Part shown: positions 43,230 through 52,405 of the stretch, piece after piece
How positions within the stretch are numbered: the stretch's first letter is position 1
Layout of the letters: each line of letters starts with the position of its first letter
Source of the DNA: Streptomyces stelliscabiei
GTDB taxonomy: Bacteria > Actinomycetota > Actinomycetes > Streptomycetales > Streptomycetaceae
Assembly: GCF_014873495.1 (NCBI RefSeq)
Contig: NZ_JADBGF010000001.1
Span: 3,162,001 to 3,226,000, forward strand
Length of the DNA: 64,000 nucleotides
Direction of reading: 5' to 3'
The notes under the pieces: generated by a model
Database searches by the model: none
What the model was told of the DNA's origin: nothing
What the model saw: the letters and a program-made list of their open reading frames with translations, nothing else
Position numbers and translations under genes: made by a program

Positions 43230-44015
43230 ATGACGACCCCAGTCACCACACCAGAAGAGTTCATCGAACGGTGGCGGACCCCTCCCAACAAGCGCGTCAG
43301 CAACGTCCTCACCGCCACCGGCTTCAGCTTTCCGCCCGCCCTTGACGTCCTCGACGCCGTCCGGCAGGACGAGGAAGTGCGCTTCACCATCCTCGGAGAC
43401 GAGGACTGGTCCGTACGCATGGACCGTACGTCGGCCTTCCGCACAGCCCCGGTCGAAGAAGTGGCCACCTGGACGTTCCGCCTCGTCCACTTCAACCTCA
43501 CCCGCTTCTACGACGGACTCCTCAGCGGATTCCAAGAGCAGGTCATGGTCCCCTGGCGAACCCGGCTGTCGAGCTGGGGGTTCACGTGGCAACGGTGCGC
43601 GCCGCTGCTGTTCATCTCCACGGGCGGTGCCTCCTCGACGTACCACAACGACAACTCGCACGGGCTCGTGTGGCAGATCGAGGGCACGAAGACGTTCCAC
43701 AGCTACAGGGACCCCGACCAGCACCTCACGGCCGAGGCCGCTGTGGTGGGCGAGACCACCGCAGAGGAACCGCCCGAACACGACCCGGCCGACCGCGAGT
43801 CCTTACGGATGGGGCCCGGTGACCGACTGTGGAGCCACGCCCTGACCCCGCACTGGGTGACCACCGAGTCCTCGCTCGCGATGAGCGTCACCCTCTCCCA
43901 CGGCGGCCTGTGCCACCAAGGCCGCTTCGCCGACCGTGAATTGGCACTCCGCGCTTACTGGGACCAGCACCCCGACGAGGCGTGGAAGCTCGATCTGCGA
44001 AACGTTCGCTACTGA
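43230..44015 (+). CDS. JmjC/cupin-type Fe(II)-2-oxoglutarate oxygenase-like protein
   Basis: A 261-residue protein with a JmjC-like double-stranded beta-helix. The motif YHNDNSHGLVWQIEGTKTFH (H139, D141, with H144) followed by H208 in LWSHALTPHWV fits the facial triad and the QIxGxK pattern of JmjC hydroxylases. Such enzymes hydroxylate protein or peptide side chains. It follows the second radical SAM gene by seven bases and ends at a very strong terminator, so it is the last gene of the cluster. Hydroxylation of the same small substrate is the natural guess. Confidence 0.75.
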   Translation: MTTPVTTPEEFIERWRTPPNKRVSNVLTATGFSFPPALDVLDAVRQDEEVRFTILGDEDWSVRMDRTSAFRTAPVEEVATWTFRLVHFNLTRFYDGLLSGFQEQVMVPWRTRLSSWGFTWQRCAPLLFISTGGASSTYHNDNSHGLVWQIEGTKTFHSYRDPDQHLTAEAAVVGETTAEEPPEHDPADRESLRMGPGDRLWSHALTPHWVTTESSLAMSVTLSHGGLCHQGRFADRELALRAYWDQHPDEAWKLDLRNVRY

Positions 44016-44019
44016 CCAG

Positions 44020-44061
44020 GCCTGGGCCGCTGCACCCTCCAAAGGGTGCAGCGGCCCAGGC
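44020..44061. terminator. Strong 19-bp stem terminator
   Basis: A perfect 19-bp stem: the left arm is 44020-44038 (GCCTGGGCCGCTGCACCCT), the loop is CCAA, and the right arm is 44043-44061. It separates the convergent JmjC and AspRS genes and can act on both strands. Confidence 0.85.
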
Positions 44062-44072
44062 TCTTGGCGTGA

Positions 44073-45395
44073 CTACGGGGTGAGCCGGTTCGGGCCACGG
44101 AACAGGAACGTGGCCTCCCGAATCGAGTCGAGGCCGAGCATCACCATCAGAACCCGCCCGAGCCCCATGCCCAGACCACCGTGCGGCGGGCATCCGTACC
44201 GGAAGGCGTTCAGGTAGTCCTGCATCGGCTCGGTGCTCATCCCCTTCTCCGCAGCCTGCTTCAAGAGCACGTCGTAGCGGTGCTCACGCTGCGCACCGGT
44301 GGTGACCTCCAGCCCCTTCCACAGCAGGTCGAAGCTGAGCGTCACACCCGGGTCGTCCGTCGGCCGCATGTGGTAGAAGGGCCGGATGCTCGTCGGATAG
44401 TGGGTGACGAACACCCACTCATGCCCTGTCTGTTCCTTGATGTACGAGGCGATCCCACGCTCGCCCTCTGGGTCCAGGTCCTCCTTCACGCCCGCCGGGT
44501 CCCAGCCCTTGGCCCGCAGGATCTCCTGTGTCTCGGCCATCGTGATCCGCTGGAACGGCGTCGTCGGTACCGTCACTTCGACACCGAACGTCTCCTGGAT
44601 CGCCTCACCGTGTGCATCGGCGACTTTGGCGATGGCATGCGCGAGCATCTGCTCCTCGAAGGCCATCACGTCCTCGACTCCGTCGATCCACGCCAACTCC
44701 ACGTCCACACCAGTGAATTCGGTGGCGTGCCGGGAGGTGAACGACGGCTCAGCGCGGAAGACCGGCCCGATCTCGAAGACCTTGTCTACACCCGCCGAGA
44801 TCGCCATCTGCTTGAAGAACTGCGGCGACTGAGCCAGGTAGGCGGAGCGGTCGAAGTAGCCGAGCTTGAACACCTCAGCGCCTGACTCCGAGGCGGTGCC
44901 CATCAGCTTCGGAGTGTGCATCTCCGTGCACCCCTGCCGATAGGCGTACTCGCGCATCCCTTGCTCGAGTGTGGTCTGTACAGCGAAAAGCAGCTGCGCC
45001 TGGGGCCGGCGCCGCACGTCGAGGAACCGCCAGTCCAGGCGGTGTTCGAGTCCGGTCTGCTCGTCGATGGGAAGTGGAGTCTCTGCCCGGTTCAGCACCT
45101 CGACCGATTCGGGGATGATCTCCAGGCCACCGAGCTTCACGATCGGGTTGTCGACCACGCGACCGGTGATCCGGACTGCGGATTCCGGCGTCAGCCCCTC
45201 CAGCGCGGTCTCAACCTCGTCGCCTTCGCCGCCGCGTTTGTGAGTGACCTGCACCATGCCGGTGTGGTCGCGCACGACGACGAACTGCATCTTGCGTTGC
45301 AGGCGGAGCGTGTTCACCCAGCCCGACACAGAAACGGTCTGCCCGACATGTTCTCGCAGGCCAGACACCAGTACACGGCTAGTCATGTGGATCAT
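44073..45395 (-). CDS. aspS: Archaeal-type aspartate-tRNA ligase
   Basis: A 440-residue class II synthetase. It has an OB-fold anticodon domain (VSVSGWVNTLRLQRKMQFVV), motif 2 (FRAEPSFTSRHATEFTGVDV) and motif 3 (GLGMGLGRVLMVML). It lacks the large GAD insertion, so it is of the short archaeal/eukaryotic type and not the roughly 590-residue bacterial AspRS that Streptomyces uses as its housekeeping enzyme. It is therefore likely an accessory copy, perhaps non-discriminating, drug-resistant or supplying Asp-tRNA to a peptide-forming enzyme. ATG 45395 has GGAGG six bases upstream and is preferred to ATG 45386 and the frame start. An inverted repeat CCAAGGG/CCCTTGG (45405-45431) overlaps its leader. 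Confidence 0.85.
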   Translation of the reverse strand: MIHMTSRVLVSGLREHVGQTVSVSGWVNTLRLQRKMQFVVVRDHTGMVQVTHKRGGEGDEVETALEGLTPESAVRITGRVVDNPIVKLGGLEIIPESVEVLNRAETPLPIDEQTGLEHRLDWRFLDVRRRPQAQLLFAVQTTLEQGMREYAYRQGCTEMHTPKLMGTASESGAEVFKLGYFDRSAYLAQSPQFFKQMAISAGVDKVFEIGPVFRAEPSFTSRHATEFTGVDVELAWIDGVEDVMAFEEQMLAHAIAKVADAHGEAIQETFGVEVTVPTTPFQRITMAETQEILRAKGWDPAGVKEDLDPEGERGIASYIKEQTGHEWVFVTHYPTSIRPFYHMRPTDDPGVTLSFDLLWKGLEVTTGAQREHRYDVLLKQAAEKGMSTEPMQDYLNAFRYGCPPHGGLGMGLGRVLMVMLGLDSIREATFLFRGPNRLTP

Positions 45396-45914
45396 CGCAG
45401 CCCTCCAAGGGGCGTCGTCATGATCCCTTGGGGGCGCGGACGAGAAGGGTACTCGCGGTGCCACCGCGCCTTTACCGCAGCTCAGAGAGCCACGGCCTCA
45501 TTCATGCCCGATGACGGGGGCCGGCCGGCGGGGCATTGGGCCTTCAACGAGGCCGTTCCTCCCCGCGCTCAGGAGGGTCTTCACCTTGGGACGCAAGACC
45601 GCCTTCCCAGCTACCGGCGGCTCTCTCTGCTCGCGTGATCCCGCGGCTACTCGTCTCCTTCAACGCGTTGCTGTTGAGCATAGCGGGGTGGGCAGGGATG
45701 CGACAGCAAGATCGTGCCAACGAGCGGCCTGTCGAAGCGGCGTGCGGCCGTAATGACGGTCAGCCGCCATCCAGAACTTCAGAGTCCCCTGTCCCAAGGC
45801 GTCGTCACGTATCAGATCCGGACACCCTCAACGAGATACCCGGCAGGCCACTCTCTCTCCGCAGAGCCGACTACGCGAGAGGATTCGCCTCCATTTCATC
45901 ATCGTATTTCTTGG
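45396..45914. other. Intergenic region, no gene accepted
   Basis: The AspRS leader and the upstream half of the radical-SAM promoter. Open frames here (for example 45536-46123 plus) have arginine/serine-rich translations without family features and no clear ribosome site. Confidence 0.4.
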
Positions 45915-45933
45915 GTGATATCACGGCGGTGAT
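45915..45933 (+). promoter_or_regulatory. Operator site 4
   Basis: GTGATATCAC, four bases (GGCG), then GTGAT, a perfect copy of site 1's architecture. It lies 213 bases upstream of the RlmN/Cfr-like gene in an AT-richer leader, leaving room for a long 5' untranslated region or an upstream small ORF. Confidence 0.75.
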
Positions 45934-46145
45934 TTTTGGTCGACGCGATCGTGTTTTACGCTGCTTTGGCCAGGTCTTCGCATCGATTCGGCCCACGCAA
46001 AGAATAGAAGAATTTTCGTCGACTGCTTTCGCGATAGAGAGTCCATGCATTCACGAGCAATCGACGCATGTGAACACCAGTCACGAAATATCGTCCCGTT
46101 TCCCACCGACCCTGCACGAGTAACTCAGGGAAAGGAACTCCTTCA

Positions 46146-47054
46146 ATGGAAGGAATATCCACGCCCGGAATTTCGGTCGAGGTCGTCTCAACTCTGCCAT
46201 CGAAAGCACCCGACCGCAGCATCAAGCACGTCTTCAAAACGTCAGACATGGCTACCTTCGAAGCCGTGCAACTCTGGGAGGGAGAGCACCAAGCCTATTC
46301 TGTGTGCATGTCGGCCCAGGCGGGTTGCAGGTATGGCTGCGCACATTGCGCTACCACCTTCGCACGGACTCCCTTCGTTCGAAATCTGCACGCGGAAGAG
46401 ATTGCCTCTGCAGTAGGGCAGCTGAAGCAACAGGTAGGTCCTCAGCAAGGCCCCCTCATCTGGGTCGACTTCGCTGGAGTCGGTGACGCTGCCGCCAACT
46501 GGAACCACGTCACCACCGCCGCGAAAACGATCGTCGACCAGAGAATGGCTCGACAGGTGAAGGTAACCAGCATCGCCCCGCAGGCCTGGGTGCGAAATCT
46601 CCTGAAACCCAATTCCTGGCTGCCGGATCGCCTCATGTTCTCGCTGCACGGCGCCAACGCCGCTCAGCGCAGGGTGGTCATCCCCCGAGCGGACGACCCT
46701 TCGACCGTCTTGCCACTGTGGGCAGCTGTTGCTGAAATGCGCCCGGTGGTGCTGAACTACGTTCTCTGCGAGCACAACACGCGGCCCGATGACGAAGCGG
46801 CGCTGACCGAGCTGCTCGCTCCCTACGCCGGGCGCTTTCTCATACTGAGGCTCTCCAGCTTCAATCCCGTGCACGGCAGCCCGCTGCTCCCAAGCGCGAG
46901 GGAAGAGGAATTCATCGCCGCTCTCTCCCGAGATTTGACCGGCTGGACGGTGTCCCACCACTTGTCTGCTGGCAGGGAGACGGCCGCTGCGTGCGGGCAA
47001 CTTCGGGCCGAAATCCTGGATCTCGCTCCGCCGACCAAACGCCCAGGCATCTGA
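46146..47054 (+). CDS. RlmN/Cfr-like radical SAM methylsynthase, short form
   Basis: A 302-residue protein with RlmN/Cfr features. The cluster motif is CRYGCAHC (C61, C65, C68). A further cysteine sits exactly seven residues earlier in SVCMSAQAGC (C54), as in RlmN. The C-terminal methyl-carrier cysteine is present in AAACGQLRAEI (C283). These are the two extra catalytic cysteines of the family that methylates C2 or C8 of an adenine in 23S rRNA or tRNA. Only 53 residues precede C54, so the N-terminal accessory RNA-binding domain of RlmN and Cfr is largely missing. It is unlikely to be the housekeeping RlmN; the target may be a different RNA or a small molecule. AAAGGA lies nine bases before the ATG. 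Confidence 0.8.
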   Translation: MEGISTPGISVEVVSTLPSKAPDRSIKHVFKTSDMATFEAVQLWEGEHQAYSVCMSAQAGCRYGCAHCATTFARTPFVRNLHAEEIASAVGQLKQQVGPQQGPLIWVDFAGVGDAAANWNHVTTAAKTIVDQRMARQVKVTSIAPQAWVRNLLKPNSWLPDRLMFSLHGANAAQRRVVIPRADDPSTVLPLWAAVAEMRPVVLNYVLCEHNTRPDDEAALTELLAPYAGRFLILRLSSFNPVHGSPLLPSAREEEFIAALSRDLTGWTVSHHLSAGRETAAACGQLRAEILDLAPPTKRPGI

Positions 47055-47120
47055 CGACGACACACGAGCACCTGGGCGAACTCCCCAGCAGCCACACCCA
47101 GGCCTGCCGTAGCCGGCCCT

Positions 47121-47176
47121 GGTGAAGAGCTGCCCTGTCCTCCGACCTCCCCGTAGCCGGAGGACAGGGCTTCACC
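47121..47176. terminator. Stem-loop terminator
   Basis: The arms GCCCTGTCCTCCG (47132-47144) and CGGAGGACAGGGC (47158-47170) form 13 bp, extended by GGTGAA/TTCACC at the outside. It separates the radical-SAM gene from the SerRS remnant on the other strand. Confidence 0.75.
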
Positions 47177-47186
47177 ACGGCATGCG

Positions 47187-47465
<279 letters not shown>

Positions 47466-47601
47466 CAATCACACCTCTGGAGGCCAGCGTGTAGAAGACC
47501 GGCCGCCGACCCTCCACACGCTTCGCCGTCGCCTTGTGAGGCAGAGACGGCATGGTGAATCTCGCTGGCGGCCACGTGGCCGTTGGCCTCACGCTTGCGG
47601 A

Positions 47602-48585
47602 ATGCCGATCGTCATCACCCCGAGGCCGCCGTACCACTCCACTGCCGTACGCCCTCAGTGGAACGACCTGCCCCAGCGTGTCCGCGAACTCATCGCCCGA
47701 CGACTCGGGGGCAGCGTGGCCGCCCGACCGAGTGCCGGAAGCGGCTTCACCCAAGGCTTCGCCAGCGTGATCACCGGAACGGGCGGCACCCAGTTCGTCA
47801 AAGCCGTCAACAGCGCAGACTCTGCACACATCGCCGACTGCTACCGGCGAGAAGCCAAGGTCAACCAGGCCCTCCCCCAGGCGGTACCAGCGCCTCGACA
47901 CCGGTGGAGTGAGGAACTGGATGGATGGGTGATCCTCGGGTTCGACGCCGTTGAAAGCGGCCGTATGCCCAGCTCGCCGTGGAGGACCCACGAGCTCGCA
48001 ACCAGCCTCGACGCATACGCGACCGCAGCCGAGGCACTGTCCACACCACCCGCTGCATTCCAGCAGGTCGGCCTGAAACCACTCGGCGAAGATGGTGACT
48101 TCGACGACTGGCGGCTGCTTGCCGCCGGCACCACAAGCGCCACAGTCCTCCCCACATGGGTCCCGACAGGCCGACTGGACACCCTGGCCGAGCTGGAATC
48201 CCGGTGGCGGCAGGCCGTCGCTGGCGACGCAGTCCTCCACCACGACCTCCGCCAAGACAATATCCTCGTCGACGCCAATGGCAGTGCGTGGATCTGCGAC
48301 TGGAACTGGCCTTGCCTTGGCGCTAGTTGGTTCGACCTCGTACTCCTCCTGGCCACAGCACACGCTGATGGCCACGACGCCACCACTGTGTTCAGGAAAC
48401 ACCCCACAGCTCGCGGAGTCGACAGCGATCAACTCGATGCCGCTCTGGCCGCGCTCTCGGGCTTCTTCCTGGTCTCCGGCGCACAGCCCCCAGCCGATTG
48501 GTCGCCGCACCTGCGTCAGCACCAAACATGGTGCGGAGAGGTCACGCTGCGATGGCTGGCGGCCCGGCGCAAGTGGCTGCTATGA
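47602..48585 (+). CDS. APH-fold phosphotransferase
   Basis: A 327-residue kinase-fold protein starting MPIVITPRPPYHSTAVRPQW. The catalytic loop is LHHDLRQDNILVD (HDLRxDN) and the metal-binding motif is AWICDWNWPCLGASWFDLVL. The N-lobe contains TQFVKAVNSADSAHIADCYR with the ATP lysine, followed by a glutamate in YRREAKVNQ. ATG 47602 is chosen; the frame upstream is the antisense of the SerRS remnant. This is the fourth APH-fold gene in the window, none close enough to another to be a recent copy. The substrate is unknown. Confidence 0.8.
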   Translation: MPIVITPRPPYHSTAVRPQWNDLPQRVRELIARRLGGSVAARPSAGSGFTQGFASVITGTGGTQFVKAVNSADSAHIADCYRREAKVNQALPQAVPAPRHRWSEELDGWVILGFDAVESGRMPSSPWRTHELATSLDAYATAAEALSTPPAAFQQVGLKPLGEDGDFDDWRLLAAGTTSATVLPTWVPTGRLDTLAELESRWRQAVAGDAVLHHDLRQDNILVDANGSAWICDWNWPCLGASWFDLVLLLATAHADGHDATTVFRKHPTARGVDSDQLDAALAALSGFFLVSGAQPPADWSPHLRQHQTWCGEVTLRWLAARRKWLL

Positions 48586-48824
48586 CCCCACCAACTGATC
48601 AACCTGGCACACCAATCGGCTGACGAAAGCGGGGGTCGAGTCAGCACCAGAGCCCATCCCACTGCCGCCCATGCCGAACACGGCCGACGACGTGCTCCCG
48701 GAGGACGATTGACGGCAGCAGATGGTGCCCGATCTTGTTGGAATGGCCTCACGCGACAGCCGCATATGGGACCTGCGGCCACGTGGTTCCGCGAGTTTTG
48801 TTCCCGAAGAGGGGTTCTTCGATT

Positions 48825-49427
48825 ATGCCGGGTATCACGGTTGCGATGTGCACAGGGAATGGCGGGAAGTATCGTACAGCCCAAGAGCATCTTGCGCCTT
48901 GGGGTGTTGAAGTGGAACAGGTGGCTTTGGAGCTGGATGAGATCCAGACCACGTCAGTTGCGAAAATCGCGGAGCACAAGGCCCGGCAGGCTTACGCGAT
49001 TCTCGGACAGCCGTTGTTCGTCGAGGATTCAGGCTTCTACATTGAGGAGTTCGGTGGTTGGCCGGGACCGATGGTGAAACAGGCTCTGGAGGCTTTCGGC
49101 CCCGCCGGATTCACCCATCTCGCGGACCTCACCGAGAAGCGGACCTGCCGTTTCGCGAGTGCCGCGGTCTACGCGGACGCCGACGGCGAGTTGCACACCT
49201 TCGCGGACGACACCCGCGAGCCGGGAACGATCGCGATGGCACCAGATCGTGGGCACGGTTCACGATCCTGGTCCGATCTGTGGTCAATCTTCGTGCCGAA
49301 AGGAGCCACCGCGACACTGGCCGCTTTGCCGGAGGCTGAGCAGAACCGCGTGTTCGCCGAGTGGGGAAAGCGCTCGGTCGTCGCAGCCCTGGGCAAGTGG
49401 CTGGCACAGTCACAGCGGCATTACTGA
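48825..49427 (+). CDS. Non-canonical purine NTP pyrophosphatase (Ham1/RdgB-like)
   Basis: A 200-residue ITPase-family protein. The N-terminus AMCTGNGGKYRTAQEHLAPW matches the substrate-binding S/T-x-N-x-x-K loop of the family, LFVEDSGFYIEEFGGWPGPM carries the catalytic aspartate region, and the C-terminus retains the KRSVVAALGKWL helix. Such enzymes hydrolyse ITP, XTP and related nucleotides. It is a distant relative of the housekeeping RdgB and probably an accessory copy. Operator 5 overlaps its stop codon and belongs to the next gene. Confidence 0.8.
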   Translation: MPGITVAMCTGNGGKYRTAQEHLAPWGVEVEQVALELDEIQTTSVAKIAEHKARQAYAILGQPLFVEDSGFYIEEFGGWPGPMVKQALEAFGPAGFTHLADLTEKRTCRFASAAVYADADGELHTFADDTREPGTIAMAPDRGHGSRSWSDLWSIFVPKGATATLAALPEAEQNRVFAEWGKRSVVAALGKWLAQSQRHY

Positions 49428-49447
49428 GGTGATATCACTTCAGGGAT
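49420..49447. promoter_or_regulatory. Operator site 5, two-sided
   Basis: ATTAC, four bases, GTGATATCAC (49429-49438), four bases, GGGAT. Both outer half-sites differ from consensus by one base. It starts inside the last codons of the ITPase gene and precedes the HATPase gene by 166 bases. Confidence 0.65.
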
Positions 49448-49613
49448 AGGGAGCCAGGCTGCCTGTGGTCCATGGTGGACGTCCGCCGCCTGCCGGGCTC
49501 TTACTGGATTTCCCGGTTGCTCTGCCGGGCTGCTTGGTGAAGTCGGCGAGCGATCCATTCACTTGCGAGATCGCGTTGACACACTAGCTTCTGCCCACCG
49601 AGAGGTCCCAGCT

Positions 49614-50165
49614 ATGTCGCGCCCGTTCGAAGAATCGCCCTACGCGTTTACCGTCCCGCCCCTGGTTGAGGCGGTGCCGGCTGCACGAGACAGAATTGTG
49701 AGCCGTGCAAGGCGGCTCGGGCTGGCCCTGAACGAGGAGCTGGCCCAAGACTTGAAGTTGCTCACCGGAGAACTGGTCGCGAACTCGGTCATGCACACGC
49801 GGGCCGCGTGCGTTGTGTCCGTACGGTGGACCGGACAGCGGCTCCGCGTGGAAGTCACCGACGTCGACCCCACTACGGTGCGTCCGTCTCAAGCTCGGTC
49901 CGCGGACGAGAATGGGCGCGGTCTCTTCCTCGTCTCAGCGTTGGCAACGGAGTGGGGATCACACCCCTGTGCGGCGGGGAAGAAGACCTGGTTCGAGCTG
50001 ACGGTTCCCACGTCCGTGGGGGACACCAAAACCGGGATGCCCTCACACGATGAAGCACCTGCTGACCACGCGGTCTTCAACCGCGCGGTAGACACCCACT
50101 CCGCCGTAACAGAACCCGCGCCAATCGCCAGTGCATGTACACGAGTCGAGCACCAAGCGGCTTGA
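49614..50165 (+). CDS. HATPase_c (anti-sigma-factor-like) ATP-binding protein
   Basis: A 183-residue protein with a GHKL ATPase domain: LKLLTGELVANSVMHTRAAC (N-box with E and N), VEVTDVDPTTV (the D-x-G box region, here lacking the glycine) and ENGRGLFLVSALATEWGSHP (the G-rich lid). It is of the Streptomyces RsbW-like type often called ATP-binding protein. The C-terminal 45 residues are an unrelated polar tail. GAGAGG lies eight bases before ATG 49614. Operator 5 is upstream, so it may be in the same regulon as the radical-SAM cluster. Confidence 0.8.
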   Translation: MSRPFEESPYAFTVPPLVEAVPAARDRIVSRARRLGLALNEELAQDLKLLTGELVANSVMHTRAACVVSVRWTGQRLRVEVTDVDPTTVRPSQARSADENGRGLFLVSALATEWGSHPCAAGKKTWFELTVPTSVGDTKTGMPSHDEAPADHAVFNRAVDTHSAVTEPAPIASACTRVEHQAA

Positions 50166-50190
50166 GCTGCTTCGAACCAGGCAGAAGTGG

Positions 50191-50457
50191 TCAGCCAGCG
50201 AGTTTCTCGACAGCCGCGTCGATCCGGGCCAGGATGCGATCCTTGCCGAGGACCTCCAGGGACTCGAAGAGCGGGAGGCCGACCGTGCAGTCCATTACGG
50301 CGACGCATACCAGGGCTTGGGCCTTGCCCAGCTTCAGGCTGTGCTCCTCACCGGCGGCCAGCACCAGCTCCTTGAGGGACTCGGGGCTGGTCCAGTCGGC
50401 CGCCCCTAACTTGGCGCGGGCCGTGGTCAGGAGAGCCACCGGATCGCCCTTCATCGC
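50191..50457 (-). pseudogene. Glutamyl-tRNA synthetase C-terminal remnant
   Basis: About 88 codons of the anticodon-binding end of a GluRS: LTTARAKLGAADWTSPESLK, ELVLAAGEEHSLKLGKAQAL, VCVAVMDCTVGLPLFESLEV and LGKDRILARIDAA. The usual VRVAVTG sequence has become VCVAVMD, which suggests decay. No catalytic domain or KLSKR motif precedes it. It is a second synthetase remnant in the same neighbourhood as the AspRS gene and the SerRS remnant. Confidence 0.75.
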
Positions 50458-50688
50458 ACGCCACCGATCACGGTGGACGCTCGCATGAAGTCGGTAGTAC
50501 GCCGTCTCACGCCGCCCCTCGTCGGGCACACCGTCGTGGTTGCCGACGTTATGGGCGAGCAGCACGCCGCCCGCGCTACCGAGACCTGTGACTCTGCACT
50601 TCAGACGGCGTTGAGCATTGGTGTGCGACTGGGCTCGCACACTAATGCCCCCTCCCGCTGACGTTGCGGCGGTGCCAGAGTGGGTGGC

Positions 50689-51291
50689 ATGGGCAAACGC
50701 CGTAAGAACGGCCCGCTCGGGCCTGGGTCGAGAACGCCGCCATCCTGTGCCGTGGCTCCGGGACAGGACAAGGCCTTGTTCGCCCGCGACGAGCTGGCCA
50801 ATCGGCTCATCCGGGAGCTTGCGGACTGGCGCACCTGGGAGGCATACCGCGAGCGGTATCTGTGGGACGAGTACAACGACGGCATCACCGATCCTGACCC
50901 GTGTGAGTTGCGCCTGGTCGACCTCGTCGTGCCCACTCCCCTGGAGCACCCCTTCGTGGCTGCGCTGCTGCAGGAACTCGGTGAGTACGCCGCCGAATAC
51001 GCCACAGGAGAACAGGCTGCTGTGAAGGCAGTGGCAGTGTACGACTCCTGGGCACCGCAGCAGCCGAAGCGGGTTGTCCGCATCCATGGCGGCTGGTGGA
51101 GCCTGATCACGCGGTACCCGCGCGCCGGCCTTAACGAAGTCGGGCCTGCGGTTGTGCTTATGGACGGCATCATCGACGCGCACGACATCAGTCCCGCACC
51201 GGCCCTGCCCGGATATCTAGAGACGATCATGGCTGCCGCTCCGGACCAAGGCCGCCCCGTTCCGGATGAGCCGGACGCCTGGTTCACGTGA
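50689..51291 (+). CDS. Hypothetical protein
   Basis: A 200-residue protein (MGKRRKNGPLGPGSRTPPSC at the start) without recognised domains. It has an acidic, tryptophan-rich middle (ELADWRTWEAYRERYLWDEY) and a C-terminal beta-rich segment (GWWSLITRYPRAGLNEVGPA). There is no signal peptide or membrane helix. It stands alone between the GluRS remnant and a degraded region. Confidence 0.6.
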   Translation: MGKRRKNGPLGPGSRTPPSCAVAPGQDKALFARDELANRLIRELADWRTWEAYRERYLWDEYNDGITDPDPCELRLVDLVVPTPLEHPFVAALLQELGEYAAEYATGEQAAVKAVAVYDSWAPQQPKRVVRIHGGWWSLITRYPRAGLNEVGPAVVLMDGIIDAHDISPAPALPGYLETIMAAAPDQGRPVPDEPDAWFT

Positions 51292-51378
51292 CGGACCAGC
51301 GTGGTCGGCCAGTGCTCGGAGCCGCATGAACGGGCCGTGCTCAACCTGCCAACTCGCCGAATGAAGCGCTCAGCCACA

Positions 51379-51735
51379 CTACCTGTGTCGGCTCGCTGAG
51401 CTCGCTCTTCGGATAGGGGCCAGGTTCATCTCCTCGATCTGAGCCAGGGCGTCCTCGCCGCGTTCAGCAAGGTACTGCCCGAAACGCAGTTGGGTACCCG
51501 GCTAGACCCACAGGTTCCCCCGGTGCCGCCGGCCGTGATCGGTAAGCCATTTGCCGGTCAACAGCGAGAACGCCCCCCGCCTTCCGTCCGGTTCACCCGG
51601 CGTCAGGCCGTCGACGTGTGGCCCACCCGGCCGAGGCGGCCAGGGCGGGATCGTGGTGGCCACCTGCGCGAAATCGGGGTCCTGGACAGACAGATCCGTA
51701 CGCAGTAGCTGGCAGGCGAGCTTCCCGGTGTCCAT
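51379..51735 (-). pseudogene. Unidentified gene fragment with in-frame amber
   Basis: A minus-strand frame from ATG 51735 (MDTGKLACQLLRTDLSVQDP, WLTDHGRRHRGNLWV) meets TAG at 51502 and continues in the same frame as PGTQLRFGQYLAERGEDALA and QIEEMNLAPIRR before another stop at 51379. The coding character before and after the amber is continuous, so this is probably a decayed gene. The family is not recognised. Confidence 0.4.
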
Positions 51736-51840
51736 CTCCCAGCAGAAGTCGAGCTACCCCTGGCGCTCAGCCTCGCCCCGCAACCTGATCTCGCTTCTGG
51801 TTGCGCCTCAACCAGGCCTGGCCACAGGCAGAATGGGCCG

Positions 51841-52371
51841 ATGGACGCTGGACTCGCCGCACTGCTCGGCGCCGCCGTAGGCTCACTTGCCACCCTCGGC
51901 TCCGCGATGGTCACCGGGCGCGCGGCGGCGCGCTCGCAGCTCGCCCAGTGGCGCCGGCAGCACCGCCGGGACGCTTACGCGAATTACCTCGGCGCGGTGT
52001 ACGACCGTGATGTCGCCCTGGACGCAGTGCGCGACGCGCTGCGGGCGGACCGGCCGGATCTGCGGGACGTCGACGAGAAGATGGAGCGCTTCGCAGCCCA
52101 GGTCCGCACCGTCCACCGAGCCGCTGAGCTCGTCATCCTCGAGGGTCCGCCTTCCGTGGTGGATGCGCTGTACGGTGTGGTCCACGCGGCGGACGACCTC
52201 GCCGAGGTCATGCGACGGATGGTGCGTGATGCCCACGCGGAAGACACCTCCCGCAAGGCCGCGAACACTGCGCTCGCCGCCGAGCGGGAACACCTGCTGT
52301 ACCAGGCCGTGAAGGGCCTCCGAGCAGCGGCCGCCGACGTCCTCGGCAATAGCCGGATACGCGTCTACTAG
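51841..52371 (+). CDS. Hypothetical protein with N-terminal membrane helix
   Basis: A 176-residue protein. A hydrophobic glycine/alanine-rich stretch (LAALLGAAVGSLATLGSAMV) at residues 4-24 can anchor it. The rest is a long helical, charged domain (RRQHRRDAYANYLGAVYDRD, KMERFAAQVRTVHRAAELVI) of the kind common in Streptomyces hypothetical proteins. Function unknown. A terminator-like hairpin directly follows. Confidence 0.65.
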   Translation: MDAGLAALLGAAVGSLATLGSAMVTGRAAARSQLAQWRRQHRRDAYANYLGAVYDRDVALDAVRDALRADRPDLRDVDEKMERFAAQVRTVHRAAELVILEGPPSVVDALYGVVHAADDLAEVMRRMVRDAHAEDTSRKAANTALAAEREHLLYQAVKGLRAAAADVLGNSRIRVY

Positions 52372-52378
52372 TCGCGCT

Positions 52379-52405
52379 CCTGGGCGCACCGGAGGTTCGC
52401 CCAGG
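52379..52405 (+). terminator. Stem-loop terminator
   Basis: CCTGGGCG (52379-52386) pairs with CGCCCAGG (52398-52405) eight bases after the preceding stop codon. Confidence 0.65.

Noticed and set aside
45536..46123. Plus-strand 195-codon frame in the AspRS to radical-SAM gap
   Set aside because: No ribosome site, no domain, and it covers operator 4.
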